DNA from: Legionella anisa
GTDB taxonomy: Bacteria > Pseudomonadota > Gammaproteobacteria > Legionellales > Legionellaceae
Assembly (NCBI RefSeq): GCF_001467525.1
Contig: NZ_LNXS01000054.1
Location: 334,632-398,631 of the forward strand
Direction: 5' to 3'
Length of the DNA: 64,000 nucleotides
The stretch's first letter is position 1; the number at the start of each line of letters is the position of its first letter. A model generated the notes under the pieces. That model searched no databases. It saw only the letters and a program-made list of their open reading frames with translations, and was not told the origin of the DNA. This document shows positions 47,222 through 57,427 of the stretch, one piece after another. Position numbers and translations under genes: made by a program.

Positions 47222-48988
47222 ATGAAAAAGAAACTTACTGTTAAAACCAGCATTTTATACAAACGGTTGTTAGCTTATGTGAAACCGTTTTGGCCCATAC
47301 TGGCGTTAGGTATTTTTGCCAATATTTTGTATTCCCTGATTGACGCAGGTTTTACCTACATGATGCGCCCTTTTTTTGATAAAAGTTTTATTAATGTTGA
47401 TATGGATTTTATTAAAAAAATTCCTTATATCATTCTAATCGGGATTACTTTGAGAGGGCTGGTCAGTTCCCTGGGTAGTTATTGCATGACTTGGGTTGCC
47501 CGATCTGTGGTTAAAATATTAAGGGAAAAAGTTTTTAACCATATTCTTCATTTGCCTGCTGATTTTTACGATGAAGCAACGTCAGGACAAATGCTTTCTA
47601 AAATTCTTTATGATGTAGAACAAGTAGCTCAGGTTAGTGCAGAGGCCCTGACAGATATTGTTCAAAATACGTGTTTAATTATAGGCTTTCTCACGGTCAT
47701 GATGGTGATTTGCTGGCAATTATCCCTTATGTTTCTGTTAACCATTCCCTTTGTTGGTCTTATTGTGAACTACACCAATAAACGTGTGCGACGAATCAGT
47801 CATAAAGTACAAAAAACAATGGTCGAGGTGACTGAGATTGCGAGTGAAGCAATTGAGAGTTATAAAGTAGTGCGCATTTTTGGCGGTGCTGCTTATGAAT
47901 CTGAAAAATTTACTAAAGCCATAGAGTATTCACGTCAGAACGACATGAAAGTCGCAGCAAGTAAAGCACTCAATGTCTCTGGGGTGCAAATTGTTATCGG
48001 TATAGGGATTGCTGCAATCATTGCGGCAGCCATTAAATTGTCTACGGTAGTGATTATTTCTGCAGGGTCTTTTTTAGCAATTATCGCGGCAATGATACAG
48101 TTAATTAAACCGATGAAAACCCTAACTACCCTAAATGCCGTAATACAAAAAGGCTTGGCCGGCGCAGAAAGTGTATTCAATATGTTGGATTTGCCTATAG
48201 AGCAAGAGCAAGGAATCGTTTTGTCTCAAAGAGCACAGGGTACTCTTGAGTTTAAGCACGTATCTTATGCTTATAGACAAGGGGATATAGTATTGCATGA
48301 TGTAAGTTTTACGATTGAATCGGGTAAAACAGTGGCATTGGTAGGACATTCTGGGAGCGGTAAAACGACCATAGCCAGTTTATTACCCCGTTTTTATGAA
48401 GTAACTCAAGGTATGATTACTCTCGATAATATCCCCATCAACCAAATAAGTTTGGCCAGTTTACGTGAGCAAATGGCGTTGGTAAGCCAAAATGTGACGC
48501 TTTTTAATGATACGTTGGCTAATAATATTGCATATGGCCGCTCTGATGTAAGCCGACAACAAATCATACACGCCGCTAAAATGGCTTTTGCCGATGAGTT
48601 CATTAGTCGTTTACCCGAAGGATATGATACACGTGTTGGTGAGAATGGTGTGTTGCTTTCTGGGGGGCAGCGGCAAAGGATAGCGATTGCGCGTGCCATT
48701 TTGAAGAATGCGCCCATTTTAATTCTTGATGAGGCCACATCTGCGTTGGATAGTGAGTCAGAGCGATACATACAAATTGCTTTAGAAGAAGTAATGAAAA
48801 ATCGAACGACTATCGTCATTGCGCACCGTTTATCGACGATTAAACATGCAGATAAAATTATTGTAATGCAACACGGATGCATTGTGGAACAAGGCACCCA
48901 CCAAGAATTACTTGACTTACAAGGATATTACGCACAGCTTCAGGGCATACAACACTCAGATACAATTCATGAGGATGCAATAGTCTGA
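47222..48988 (+). CDS. msbA: Lipid A export ABC transporter
   Basis: 588 residues in the full exporter layout: six membrane spans in about 1-320, then an ATPase domain with [18 protein letters not shown] (Walker A), [16 protein letters not shown] (signature), [15 protein letters not shown] (Walker B) and an H loop at IVIAHRLST. Length and motifs match MsbA, which flips lipid A-core across the inner membrane. The stop overlaps the lpxK start (TGATG), the classical msbA-lpxK arrangement. Confidence 0.95.
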   Translation: MKKKLTVKTSILYKRLLAYVKPFWPILALGIFANILYSLIDAGFTYMMRPFFDKSFINVDMDFIKKIPYIILIGITLRGLVSSLGSYCMTWVARSVVKILREKVFNHILHLPADFYDEATSGQMLSKILYDVEQVAQVSAEALTDIVQNTCLIIGFLTVMMVICWQLSLMFLLTIPFVGLIVNYTNKRVRRISHKVQKTMVEVTEIASEAIESYKVVRIFGGAAYESEKFTKAIEYSRQNDMKVAASKALNVSGVQIVIGIGIAAIIAAAIKLSTVVIISAGSFLAIIAAMIQLIKPMKTLTTLNAVIQKGLAGAESVFNMLDLPIEQEQGIVLSQRAQGTLEFKHVSYAYRQGDIVLHDVSFTIESGKTVALVGHSGSGKTTIASLLPRFYEVTQGMITLDNIPINQISLASLREQMALVSQNVTLFNDTLANNIAYGRSDVSRQQIIHAAKMAFADEFISRLPEGYDTRVGENGVLLSGGQRQRIAIARAILKNAPILILDEATSALDSESERYIQIALEEVMKNRTTIVIAHRLSTIKHADKIIVMQHGCIVEQGTHQELLDLQGYYAQLQGIQHSDTIHEDAIV

Positions 48989-49962
48989 TGCCTTCTTTCC
49001 TAGAGAAACTATGGTATGGTCCTCATCACCCACTACAATGGATATTGCGTCCGTTGTCTTGGGGCTATTCCGCGATTGTTTCTGCCAGACGCTATTTTCT
49101 GCAACGTTTTAGTCAAATAAGTTGCCCGGTTCCTCTCATTGTTGTGGGTAATATAACAGTTGGGGGAGTGGGTAAAACCCCTTTGGTTATTGAATTGGCC
49201 AAGAGAATACAACAAAAAGGATTAAGGGTTGGCATTGTAAGTCGTGGTTATGGTGCAGCAATAAAGCAATTTCCCTATGAAGTTCGAGCCAATGATTCTG
49301 CTCTGAAAGTTGGAGATGAACCCTTACTATTAGCACAAAAAACCAAATGCCCCGTAGTGATTGCACCCAAGCGAACCCAGGCTGTACGCTATCTTTTAGA
49401 AAAGCATCAAAGCCAAATCATTATTAGCGATGATGGATTACAGCATTACCGTATGGGCCGAGCTATTGAAATTGCTGTTGTTGATGGGACCCGAGGATTA
49501 GGGAATGGTTTGTGTTTACCGGCAGGGCCACTAAGAGAGTCTGCTATGCGCCTGGAACAGGTTGATTTTATTGTGGTCAATGAAGGTAAGTGGAACAATG
49601 CATATCCTATGAAATTAAAACCTGGAAAAATTAAAAAATTAAGTACGGATGAGGAAATTGATACGCATGCATTGCCTGGAAAATGGGAAGCGATTGCCGC
49701 AATTGGTAATCCTCAACGTTTTTATTCCACTTTGTTGCAATTAGGGATAGAATTCGACAGCTGTTCTTATCCTGATCATTATCAGTTTAAGCCAGATGAT
49801 TTGAATTATTCCAAATCACCAATTATTATGACGGAAAAAGATGCAGTGAAATGCCGATCATTTAGTTCGGATAGCATGCATTATTTACCTGTAGACGCTG
49901 TATTGGATGATGCATTTTGGGACGCATTGTGGTTACATCAACAGTTAAAAGGTTATTGCTGA
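48988..49962 (+). CDS. lpxK: Tetraacyldisaccharide 4'-kinase
   Basis: 324 residues. The N-terminal anchor region is followed by [19 protein letters not shown], the unusual LpxK P-loop, and [25 protein letters not shown] and [12 protein letters not shown] are further signatures. It phosphorylates the 4' position of the lipid A disaccharide on the inner membrane. Translationally coupled to msbA by a one-base overlap. Confidence 0.96.
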   Translation: MPSFLEKLWYGPHHPLQWILRPLSWGYSAIVSARRYFLQRFSQISCPVPLIVVGNITVGGVGKTPLVIELAKRIQQKGLRVGIVSRGYGAAIKQFPYEVRANDSALKVGDEPLLLAQKTKCPVVIAPKRTQAVRYLLEKHQSQIIISDDGLQHYRMGRAIEIAVVDGTRGLGNGLCLPAGPLRESAMRLEQVDFIVVNEGKWNNAYPMKLKPGKIKKLSTDEEIDTHALPGKWEAIAAIGNPQRFYSTLLQLGIEFDSCSYPDHYQFKPDDLNYSKSPIIMTEKDAVKCRSFSSDSMHYLPVDAVLDDAFWDALWLHQQLKGYC

Positions 49963-49964
49963 TT

Positions 49965-50906
49965 ATGTTTGCTTGGATTCGCTGTTTTTTATTTTTAATA
50001 ATATTCCACACAAGTACAGGATTGTTTGCATCTGAAGTAGAGCCCATGCCACAACCGGTACAATCCATCGAACCAACCATAGGAAGTTGGACTTTTTCCG
50101 GTATGGTGAAAAATGAGAGCGGGGATAAATACGGCTATTTTTTTGAAATGCAACGTCAAGGCTCCGATTTCCAAACTAAAGCCGCTTTAATTGATGGACA
50201 AACAAAGCAATTGGTATTTTTTTACGAAGGTAAAGAAAAAATAGAACAATCAACACCACTGGATTGGCATGTCGGTTATTCTTTTATTCGTTTCAATCCG
50301 ATTAATGACAGCTGGATTTTTGGTGTTAAAGCAGCGGACAAAAAAGGATTTAATTTCAAGGTGGACATGTTGAAACAGGCAAACAAGGACAATGAAACTT
50401 TGGTTTTGCGTCCAGGAGTAAAATTTGCAGTATTACAGACAAGCCAGCTTAATGGACATTTACGTATCGATGATAAAGAGCAATTTGTTACAGGGAATAA
50501 AGCCTGGTTCGGCAAGTTGGTATTAAACAATGATCAGAAAGACGCGCATGAGATTAGCACAACTTTTTGTCGTTTAAATGATGATAATGGATTTTTCTCT
50601 GCAAATCTTAAAGAAAAGGATGCAACCAGCGCGGCTGTTGCAGGTTGGCGTGATCCTTTGGGTAATAAAGTCAAAATGTCTCAATTTGTTTCATTAAAGC
50701 CTTTAAAAGATGATCAGTGCATGCTGAGTATCGGCTTGCCTAAATTGCATTTAACATTGATTAATACTCTGAAAGTCAACGATCCGTCCTCACATACAGT
50801 TGCGGGATTCGCTAAAGACAGTCGTGGAGGGTTTTGTTATGTTACTCAGCAATCATTTTTGAAAAATACTGAATTAGCTGTAAATAATATCAAGTTAAAC
50901 GCTTGA
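49965..50906 (+). CDS. Secreted protein of unknown function downstream of lpxK
   Basis: 313 residues from the ATG at 49965, two bases after the lpxK stop; an in-frame extension into lpxK is rejected. A cleavable signal peptide is clear (MFAWIRCFLFLIIFHTSTGL, cleavage near FASE). The rest is soluble and polar with repeated beta-like segments and no motif I recognise. Its tight spacing suggests cotranscription with msbA-lpxK and an envelope role, which is inference. Confidence 0.75.
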   Translation: MFAWIRCFLFLIIFHTSTGLFASEVEPMPQPVQSIEPTIGSWTFSGMVKNESGDKYGYFFEMQRQGSDFQTKAALIDGQTKQLVFFYEGKEKIEQSTPLDWHVGYSFIRFNPINDSWIFGVKAADKKGFNFKVDMLKQANKDNETLVLRPGVKFAVLQTSQLNGHLRIDDKEQFVTGNKAWFGKLVLNNDQKDAHEISTTFCRLNDDNGFFSANLKEKDATSAAVAGWRDPLGNKVKMSQFVSLKPLKDDQCMLSIGLPKLHLTLINTLKVNDPSSHTVAGFAKDSRGGFCYVTQQSFLKNTELAVNNIKLNA

Positions 50907-50928
50907 TTTTATGGAAACCTATGGATTC

Positions 50929-51006
50929 GTAGCCTGGGTGTAGCGTAGCGTAACCCAGGTTTTATATTTCTTAATCCCGGGTTATGCTACGCTGCACCCA
51001 GGCTAC
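50929..51006. repeat. Palindromic intergenic repeat (GTAGCCTGGG family)
   Basis: Near-perfect inverted repeat: left arm GTAGCCTGGGTGTAGCGTAG, right arm CTACGCTGCACCCAGGCTAC, with an AT-rich loop. It sits between the convergent lpxK-downstream gene and the GDSL hydrolase gene, where it could serve as a two-way terminator-like hairpin. Confidence 0.88.
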
Positions 51007-51045
51007 GAGAATGGCGAGATGTTCATTTCATACTCAGGCAATATC

Positions 51046-53130
51046 CTAAGAAAGCACTATCGTTTGTTCTTGATTGCCAACAGTACCTACTTCTGGTTGA
51101 GATACTATTTCTTGATCCTTGCTCTTGCGGCTTGAAGCTTCAGCGCCGTTCATTACATTTAATTTTTTCGTTACTTCAGGAGGCAAAGCAAGCTCTGAAG
51201 GATCTGCTTTTTTACGAGGTTCTCCTCCTACATTTAATGTCCCCATCATTCTTTTATGCGAATTAGGCTGTTCCAGATGAGGGTCTAATTTTTCTTCTAA
51301 CTGCCGAGCTAATTTAGGGTTAAAAACCCACATAGCATCGGCGAGAGCAGGAATACACATATTAGGCTCATCATTGACCCACCAACCTAAATCGGTCATC
51401 GCCTCACGTACCAGGTCTGCCTGCTTGTTATGTTTATCGAGTGCATAACACAATAGGGTAATAAGTGCTTTTTCTGGCACACTATAATCAATAGGAAGTT
51501 CTTTATTCCGACTCAAAAATTTAAACCAAGTGCCTTCCAATTTTTCATGATATTTTTGTTGAAATATATCACACAAATGTTTTGTGCTTTGCTCTTTTGG
51601 CGCTGATAGCTTATATTGACCCAGGGCTTCTTTACTTTTGTAAAATTCAGACATCAGCAAGGCATGCATGGTAGCAGTTGGATGAACATCATCCCAAAAC
51701 ATATGCTTCATGCCTGGAGATGTTCCATCAGGATTTATTTTATAATCTGGTGAGTCTTTATAAGCTTCTTTTAGTTTTGTGGCATCAAAGAACTTATTGT
51801 ATTTTGATTGCTTACCATTCTTTTCAACATCAGTATAAATCCCACTAAAGACAGTATTGATATCAAAAAGATCAATGGAAAAATCAGAGTGCTCTTTTGA
51901 TAAGTCATCCTTTAGGTCTTGGAGCTTGGTTTTTAATTGCTTATTATAATATTCTGCTATTTCGTGAGCTTGATTCTCTTTAGAGGTACCCTTAAACCGT
52001 GGGGTTAATGACAAATCAGGCAAATTACATAGAACAATATTTTTATAGCCTTGTTTAATTAATTTCTCAATATTCTCAAGATTACTTTTTATAGCAAGAT
52101 CAGCAGCTTCTTTTGTTGGTCCTGCATTAACTGTAATTAAATCATTGGCTCCAGAAAATACGGTAATCAGGGTCTTTTCTTTTTCGTCGGAAATTTCTTG
52201 TTTCTCAACGTCCTCTAAGAATTGATTCACTTGCTTGGTCAAGTTGGATACCATTAAGCGAGTGAAAAAAAGCTTTATCGAAGTAAACGGAGAAAGAATG
52301 GAAAGAAAAAGACCACTCCAACTGTAATCGTGGGATGTTGCACCACCTTGGGCGTAATTTGCAAAGAAATTTTGTCCGTTGTATTGAGCAGTACGGCCAT
52401 TATCGAGCGAATAATATTCCTCAATATCTTTTCTATAACGAGGATCTGTTATTACTTGGTCAGATATATCATCAGAAGATTCCCGTAGAGTAGGGGGTTC
52501 TGTTATTACCTGATCGGATATATCATCAGAGGATTGTCGCAGAGTAGGAGCTTTTAAAAGTCCTCTTTTTCTCTGAATAGTATCACGTTGAACATTCGTT
52601 TTATGTCGATGCGCAATTACAACATCGGCTATATCCGTATTATCTACTATGTGTCTGTGATTTATTGGATCCTCTGTTGTAAATAAATGTCCTTCTTCTC
52701 TAGCTTCTATTCGCCTTTTACGTTTTACCTCTCTTATTTCTGAGCTAATTTCATCCTCAGTATATCTATCTTTTTTTTGAGGTGGTTGATAAAGAACATC
52801 ATCTCCTATATCCGCATTATTCAGGTTATATCTTCCAAAACGACGCGTAGAATCTTTTCTTATTTTATCATCATTAAGAAATTTGCTGATCAGAGTAGCT
52901 CTAAGCACATCTGCCCAGGTATAACCATTGGTGAAGCGATCTTTAGGAGACTTATCCAATCCTAATGTTTTTTGCCATAATCTGTTGATCCATGGGCCTA
53001 GAAATGAAAACTTCTCACCCATGTTGTCACCGTCGGAAAGGCTGTCGCCTAATACGACAAAGTGGGTTATTTCTTTTTTGGAAGGTTTTTTATGGATTAT
53101 TTTGTCATTTGCCATATAAAATAATTGCAT
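51046..53130 (-). CDS. GDSL/SGNH hydrolase with charged insertion, possible secreted lipase or effector
   Basis: About 694 residues from the ATG at 53130 (TTG 53139 and ATG 53115 are alternatives; none has a good ribosome site). GDSLSD near residue 28 holds the nucleophile serine, SGANDL near 326 is block III, and DDVHPT near 480 gives the catalytic Asp/His. An insertion of roughly 165 residues, very charged and partly repetitive, separates block I from block II (YAQGGATSHDY). A 150-residue C-terminal extension follows the catalytic core. There is no signal peptide. Legionella uses several GDSL lipases, some secreted, so an effector is plausible but unproven. Confidence 0.8.
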   Translation of the reverse strand: MQLFYMANDKIIHKKPSKKEITHFVVLGDSLSDGDNMGEKFSFLGPWINRLWQKTLGLDKSPKDRFTNGYTWADVLRATLISKFLNDDKIRKDSTRRFGRYNLNNADIGDDVLYQPPQKKDRYTEDEISSEIREVKRKRRIEAREEGHLFTTEDPINHRHIVDNTDIADVVIAHRHKTNVQRDTIQRKRGLLKAPTLRQSSDDISDQVITEPPTLRESSDDISDQVITDPRYRKDIEEYYSLDNGRTAQYNGQNFFANYAQGGATSHDYSWSGLFLSILSPFTSIKLFFTRLMVSNLTKQVNQFLEDVEKQEISDEKEKTLITVFSGANDLITVNAGPTKEAADLAIKSNLENIEKLIKQGYKNIVLCNLPDLSLTPRFKGTSKENQAHEIAEYYNKQLKTKLQDLKDDLSKEHSDFSIDLFDINTVFSGIYTDVEKNGKQSKYNKFFDATKLKEAYKDSPDYKINPDGTSPGMKHMFWDDVHPTATMHALLMSEFYKSKEALGQYKLSAPKEQSTKHLCDIFQQKYHEKLEGTWFKFLSRNKELPIDYSVPEKALITLLCYALDKHNKQADLVREAMTDLGWWVNDEPNMCIPALADAMWVFNPKLARQLEEKLDPHLEQPNSHKRMMGTLNVGGEPRKKADPSELALPPEVTKKLNVMNGAEASSRKSKDQEIVSQPEVGTVGNQEQTIVLS
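52441..52548 (-). repeat. Two 54-bp in-frame repeats in the GDSL hydrolase gene
   Basis: The encoded units PTLRQSSDDISDQVITEP and PTLRESSDDISDQVITDP follow each other directly. They lie in the charged insertion between catalytic blocks I and II and look like a recent duplication in a disordered linker. Confidence 0.85.
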
Positions 53131-53242
53131 ACTGATCAATAAATGTATATTTTATAGGTAAATTATTAAGGTTTTATTAATCAAAGTATAAGTACGGCGG
53201 GAAAGAAAAGTAAAAAAGAGAAAAGATAACTATTGGACGTAC

Positions 53243-54469
53243 CTACATCTCTTTTTCCGGGAGAAATTGGGATAAAACGCTGGCGATTACTAATGCAGCT
53301 GGAATGATTAAAAGTGTAAGTTGATAATTTCCTAAGGTATAGCTATTTGTATTGCCTTTGGCGCAGTCAAGTAAATAACCTACAAGCGGCTGTAATAGTG
53401 GGGCAGTGGCCATAGCTAAGGTATTGGTGAAACCCGTACAGGCAGAGAGTGATTCGGGCGGCGCCAGTTCATTTGCGATAGTAAAGGCAAGCATATATGC
53501 GCCACAACACAGTCCAATTGCAAACAACATAATTCCAACAAGCAGCATGTTTTGTATTGGTAAGTAAAGAACAAGGATGAATAAAATGGCAGTTGATAAA
53601 CATGAAATATGGATTAGCGGCTTGCGTCGAGGCAGTTTTATGGAGAGCCAACCATAAATGGGACAACTTAACCCAGCCCCCAACAAGATCATTGATGTAA
53701 GAATACTGGCACATTCTAGAGAGCACTCCAATTTTAACTGGAGAAAAGGTACAGCCCACATTGCAGCAAAAACAGTAATAACCGAAAACTCTAATCCGAC
53801 AAATAACCCATTAAACCATACCAATTTATTCTTTAACATATGCACCAAATGCTTTTTATACTGCTGATAATCATTGATTACAGGTTTGTTACTGGGAATA
53901 AAAGCGGCACATAAAACAGCAATTAAAAGACCAACGGCTCCGGATCCTGCAAGAAAATAATGCCAGCTAATACGACTTATCTGGGATCCCATTCCAATCA
54001 TGCTCACTACAGTAACAGTAAATCCTAAGGTTTCGGTGAGTCCGATCATAAAAGCATAGTGTTTTAGAGGGTAATGTTGGCGCAGTATTCGTGTCATACC
54101 CACAAACGCAAAAGCGGAACCGCCGCCGATAATCAGTCGACCAAGAAATAACACAAATAAGTTATTTCCTATAGAAAATAATAGGCAACCCAAAGCACAC
54201 ACGAATGCGTTTAAGGACATTAAGGTGCGTGTATTAAATCGATCAAAAAGAAGCCCTACAGGAATTTGCATTGTGGTGTAGACATAATAAAAGGCACTAC
54301 TTAATAGGCCGGCAGTGAATGCAGTGAGTTGTTTCTCATGCATTATGGCGCCAATAACAATTCCGGAAGATAATTGCAAAAAAAATTGGAATAATAGAAA
54401 AAATACGCCGACTAACCATATGGTGGTTCTTGAGGATTTGCATGAATGGATTGAGGCTAATAAATTCAT
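53243..54469 (-). CDS. Major facilitator superfamily transporter
   Basis: 408 residues with twelve predicted spans. GLLFDRFNTRTLM in the 2-3 loop is the MFS signature (GxxxDRxxxR type), and LGRLIIGGGSAFAFVG corresponds to span 4. It resembles the Legionella-type phthalate-transporter/antiporter subgroup, but the substrate cannot be inferred. It follows the decarboxylase and SAHH-like genes on the same strand, with a repeat element between. Confidence 0.88.
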   Translation of the reverse strand: MNLLASIHSCKSSRTTIWLVGVFFLLFQFFLQLSSGIVIGAIMHEKQLTAFTAGLLSSAFYYVYTTMQIPVGLLFDRFNTRTLMSLNAFVCALGCLLFSIGNNLFVLFLGRLIIGGGSAFAFVGMTRILRQHYPLKHYAFMIGLTETLGFTVTVVSMIGMGSQISRISWHYFLAGSGAVGLLIAVLCAAFIPSNKPVINDYQQYKKHLVHMLKNKLVWFNGLFVGLEFSVITVFAAMWAVPFLQLKLECSLECASILTSMILLGAGLSCPIYGWLSIKLPRRKPLIHISCLSTAILFILVLYLPIQNMLLVGIMLFAIGLCCGAYMLAFTIANELAPPESLSACTGFTNTLAMATAPLLQPLVGYLLDCAKGNTNSYTLGNYQLTLLIIPAALVIASVLSQFLPEKEM

Positions 54470-54558
54470 TAATTCTGTTTCGACAAAAAGGCGAAATATA
54501 TAGCATCATGGAGAAAGTGTAAATTTATTTTAAAAAATGAGAGCACTCATTGTAGATT

Positions 54559-54646
54559 GTAGCCTGGGTGCAGCGCAGCGGAACCCGGGATCAAGACGTT
54601 TATACTCTCCCCAACCCCGGGTTCCGCTGCGCTGCACCCAGGCTAC
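54559..54646. repeat. Palindromic intergenic repeat (GTAGCCTGGG family)
   Basis: Left arm GTAGCCTGGGTGCAGCGCAG and right arm CTGCGCTGCACCCAGGCTAC are exact reverse complements, with further pairing inwards (GGAACCCGGG and CCCGGGTTCC) and a centre of about 30 bases. Best-preserved copy in the window; it ends eight bases before the stop of the SAHH-like gene. Confidence 0.9.
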
Positions 54647-54654
54647 AAAGAAGG

Positions 54655-55728
54655 CTACAAATACAACCAGTCATTAATTTTATCTAATGGAAATGAATGA
54701 TAGGCACACCAACGTTGAATAATACTTTGATCTAACGTTGAGGATATTCCGTGCACCCCAGGCGTCAGGTTTTCTTTCAGAAACGTTAATGCGACAAGGT
54801 TATGGATATAAAATTCAGGATCGATGTATTTCATTGGTGTGGGATCATCGAGTACAAAATTAACTGGCATTTTATGATTTAAGACTTCTTCATCACTAAA
54901 ATGAGGGCCGAATTCATCATAGACCCCTAAATTCGCCAGAATTTTTCCACTAAACCAGGAGTGAGGGTAATCATTCATAATTGCTTTTTTTCCGGTTGCG
55001 GTAACAACCACGTTCGCTTCGATTAATGCACGCTCCAGTGCGCTGAAATCCTGAGGATCGATCGCTTTGATACCCAAATTTTGTGCTAAATTTCGTTGTT
55101 TTTCATTAGGATCGACAACAATAACAGGAACTTTATTTTGGTTGCAAAAATAGGCGAGTCCGCGTCCAATCTTTCCAAAACCAAATATAATCCATGATGT
55201 TTCTGTTGGATTGATTCCTGTCAATTGAGCCAGAGCCATATGACTGCTTTCAGCACATCCAAAAACTGTTTCGAGTTGTTTGGTCAATGTGCGATCCACA
55301 CTAATTACAGGAAAGTTAAGCGTTTGTTGTCGATAAAATTGATCCCCAGAACCCGTTAGTTCAATTGCGCCAATTTTTGGTTTTCCCAAAAATTGATACA
55401 GCTGAGCGCCACAATCAAAATAAAGATCAAATGTTTCACCGACAAGTGAGTGTGGATCTTCTACATAACGAATTTTTGCTTCATTCAAGGAGGATACTGC
55501 GTGCGGGTGAGCATAACAAAAGTCTGTAGGATTTGTGACGGTAACTTCAGCACCTGCTTCAAGTAAGCATGCTATTTTTAATAAAGTATTTGTTACTACA
55601 GGAACATGATGGATCACGCGTAATCCAGTCAGGGGACGTGCAGCACTCCATTCGGCGAGTTGTTCATACATAAAAGGAGCTTCAGCCTGCGGGTATTTTT
55701 GAAAAAATTTTTTTAGTGCGTCCTGCAT
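54655..55728 (-). CDS. S-adenosylhomocysteine hydrolase-like NAD-binding protein
   Basis: 357 residues, shorter than true SAHH (about 430 or more). A Rossmann motif, IIFGFGKIGRGLAYF, lies near 197, preceded by SSHMALAQLTG. The N-terminal half has HHVPVVTNTLLKIACLLEAGAEV, which matches the SAHH segment around the substrate threonines but with changes. The C-terminal lysine-tyrosine tail of SAHH is missing. It may be a dehydrogenase that uses a different substrate. The LysA-type decarboxylase gene lies 99 bases upstream on the same strand, so the two may act together. Confidence 0.7.
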   Translation of the reverse strand: MQDALKKFFQKYPQAEAPFMYEQLAEWSAARPLTGLRVIHHVPVVTNTLLKIACLLEAGAEVTVTNPTDFCYAHPHAVSSLNEAKIRYVEDPHSLVGETFDLYFDCGAQLYQFLGKPKIGAIELTGSGDQFYRQQTLNFPVISVDRTLTKQLETVFGCAESSHMALAQLTGINPTETSWIIFGFGKIGRGLAYFCNQNKVPVIVVDPNEKQRNLAQNLGIKAIDPQDFSALERALIEANVVVTATGKKAIMNDYPHSWFSGKILANLGVYDEFGPHFSDEEVLNHKMPVNFVLDDPTPMKYIDPEFYIHNLVALTFLKENLTPGVHGISSTLDQSIIQRWCAYHSFPLDKINDWLYL

Positions 55729-55827
55729 CTTGATATAACAAAGAGTAAAGAATCTCTCATGCTAGCATAATTTATTCATGCAGAATATTTCCCAAAAAAA
55801 ATAAATATGAATCTGGGTAGCAACTCA

Positions 55828-57279
55828 TTAATGCGATGCTTCCAAAATAATTTCATGTGCGGGGGAACGTAAATTGTAATGAGAGCTCATACAGTGTCCG
55901 TAGGCACCAGTATTAGCAATTAAAATGATATCTCCTTCATCTGTAGTAGGCAGTAAACGATCATATCCCAGAGTATCGCCTGATTCACAAATTGGACCTA
56001 CCACATGTGAGAAACCAGATTTTTCTGAGTACAACCGACTTAAATTGACAATTTCGTGATAAGCACCATATAAAGAGGGCCTAATTAATGAATTCATCCC
56101 CGTCTCAATTCCTATAAATTTTACTTCGCCTTTTTCTTTACATTGTGTGACTTTTGCCAGGATGACACCGCTTTCGGCAACAAAAAAGCGACCAGGCTCC
56201 ATCCAGAATTTTAAATGAGGGTAATGTGATTTTACTGCCAATAATCGGGCATCGAGTTTCTTGAGATCCAAGGGTTTTTGTCCTGGCTTTTCAACAATAC
56301 CTAAGCCGCCGCCTAAGTTAATGAATTGTGTATTAGGGAATTGCTTAATGAGCGACGTGAGTATTAAAGCAGTTTGTTCCCAAAGTTCAGGGGTAAGAAT
56401 CCCACTTCCTGAATGCGAGTGTAAACCGATGACACGGATATTATTTTCCTGGGTTAAAGTTTTAAGTTGTTCTATATTTTGTTGGTCAATGCCAAACTTT
56501 GATTCATTTCCCCCTGTCACGACGTGTTTGTGATGACCGGCACCTGCACCTGGGTCAATACGCACGATAATGTCGCGGTTTTGAAACAGCTCAGTCCAGT
56601 GTGTTAAAGGATACACATTATCTATTGTCACATAACAACCTAAATTCATTGCAAATTCATATTCTGTTTTGGGTGCAAAATTGGGGGTAAATAAAATTCT
56701 TTTTTTGTCTATATTTGGAAATAAGTCTGATATTCGTTTTAATTCCTGAAGCGAAACACATTCAAAACCAATACCTTCTTTTTCCAATGTTTTTAAAATG
56801 GAAGGATGGGAGTTGGCTTTAATTGCATAAAATAAAGTGTCGATTGATTCTAGGCTTAGTAATTGTTTTGCCTGAGCCATTTGTGTTGCAGAGTGATAGA
56901 CATAACAGGGTGATTGTGTTTCTGCGATTGCAAGCAAGGCTTCTCGCTCAGTTTGCCACCAAGGGGTAGGGCGAGTTACTTTTTTTTCTGGCTTTTGGGG
57001 ATGAAAAACTTTTTCCAATTGAATGATAAAATTATCCAGAATTGGATTATCTCCAAGTAGATAATCATCAGGTATGCTGCATAATTGTTCAAATGCTTCA
57101 AAAAATTGATCTGTTCTATTTTCCAAAGCATAGTGTTCATATAAGTCGGTCAATCCAGAATAAGCTATTGATTTATTTAATTTAACATCCTTATTGGACT
57201 TTTGGTAGAGGCATAAGGTGAGCGCATCAATAATTCGGCTATTTTGGGACATTATGAGCTCATGAGTTGGTTCCATCAT
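55828..57279 (-). CDS. Diaminopimelate decarboxylase-like PLP enzyme (LysAC-type, no kinase domain)
   Basis: 483 residues. The PLP lysine is in LFYAIKANSHP (about 154), HSHSGSG follows near 288, GGGLGIVEKPG holds the glycine loop, and CESGDTLGYDR the substrate-binding Cys region. The sequence style (FYAIKANPHP, LFTPNFAP) is that of the decarboxylase half of bifunctional aspartokinase/diaminopimelate decarboxylases. Residues 1-105 are poorly conserved and far too short for a kinase; they may be a remnant linker. Starts at 57279, 57276 and 57252 are all possible. A close paralogue lies at the right edge of the window. Confidence 0.82.
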   Translation of the reverse strand: MMEPTHELIMSQNSRIIDALTLCLYQKSNKDVKLNKSIAYSGLTDLYEHYALENRTDQFFEAFEQLCSIPDDYLLGDNPILDNFIIQLEKVFHPQKPEKKVTRPTPWWQTEREALLAIAETQSPCYVYHSATQMAQAKQLLSLESIDTLFYAIKANSHPSILKTLEKEGIGFECVSLQELKRISDLFPNIDKKRILFTPNFAPKTEYEFAMNLGCYVTIDNVYPLTHWTELFQNRDIIVRIDPGAGAGHHKHVVTGGNESKFGIDQQNIEQLKTLTQENNIRVIGLHSHSGSGILTPELWEQTALILTSLIKQFPNTQFINLGGGLGIVEKPGQKPLDLKKLDARLLAVKSHYPHLKFWMEPGRFFVAESGVILAKVTQCKEKGEVKFIGIETGMNSLIRPSLYGAYHEIVNLSRLYSEKSGFSHVVGPICESGDTLGYDRLLPTTDEGDIILIANTGAYGHCMSSHYNLRSPAHEIILEASH

Positions 57280-57427
57280 ATGAGAGTATAATTTACAAGT
57301 AGCTTAAATTCAATTCACACTGTGCTTGATTTAATATTGCTCATTATGATGTATTAAATTTATGCTTGCAATTTTATTGATGCTCACATAGTCTGATTAT
57401 TCAAACTAATTATCACAAGGAATTGAT

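Noticed and set aside
48406-48897. 163-residue open frame on the minus strand inside msbA
   Set aside because: It is antisense to the conserved ATPase domain of msbA and has no sensible motif.
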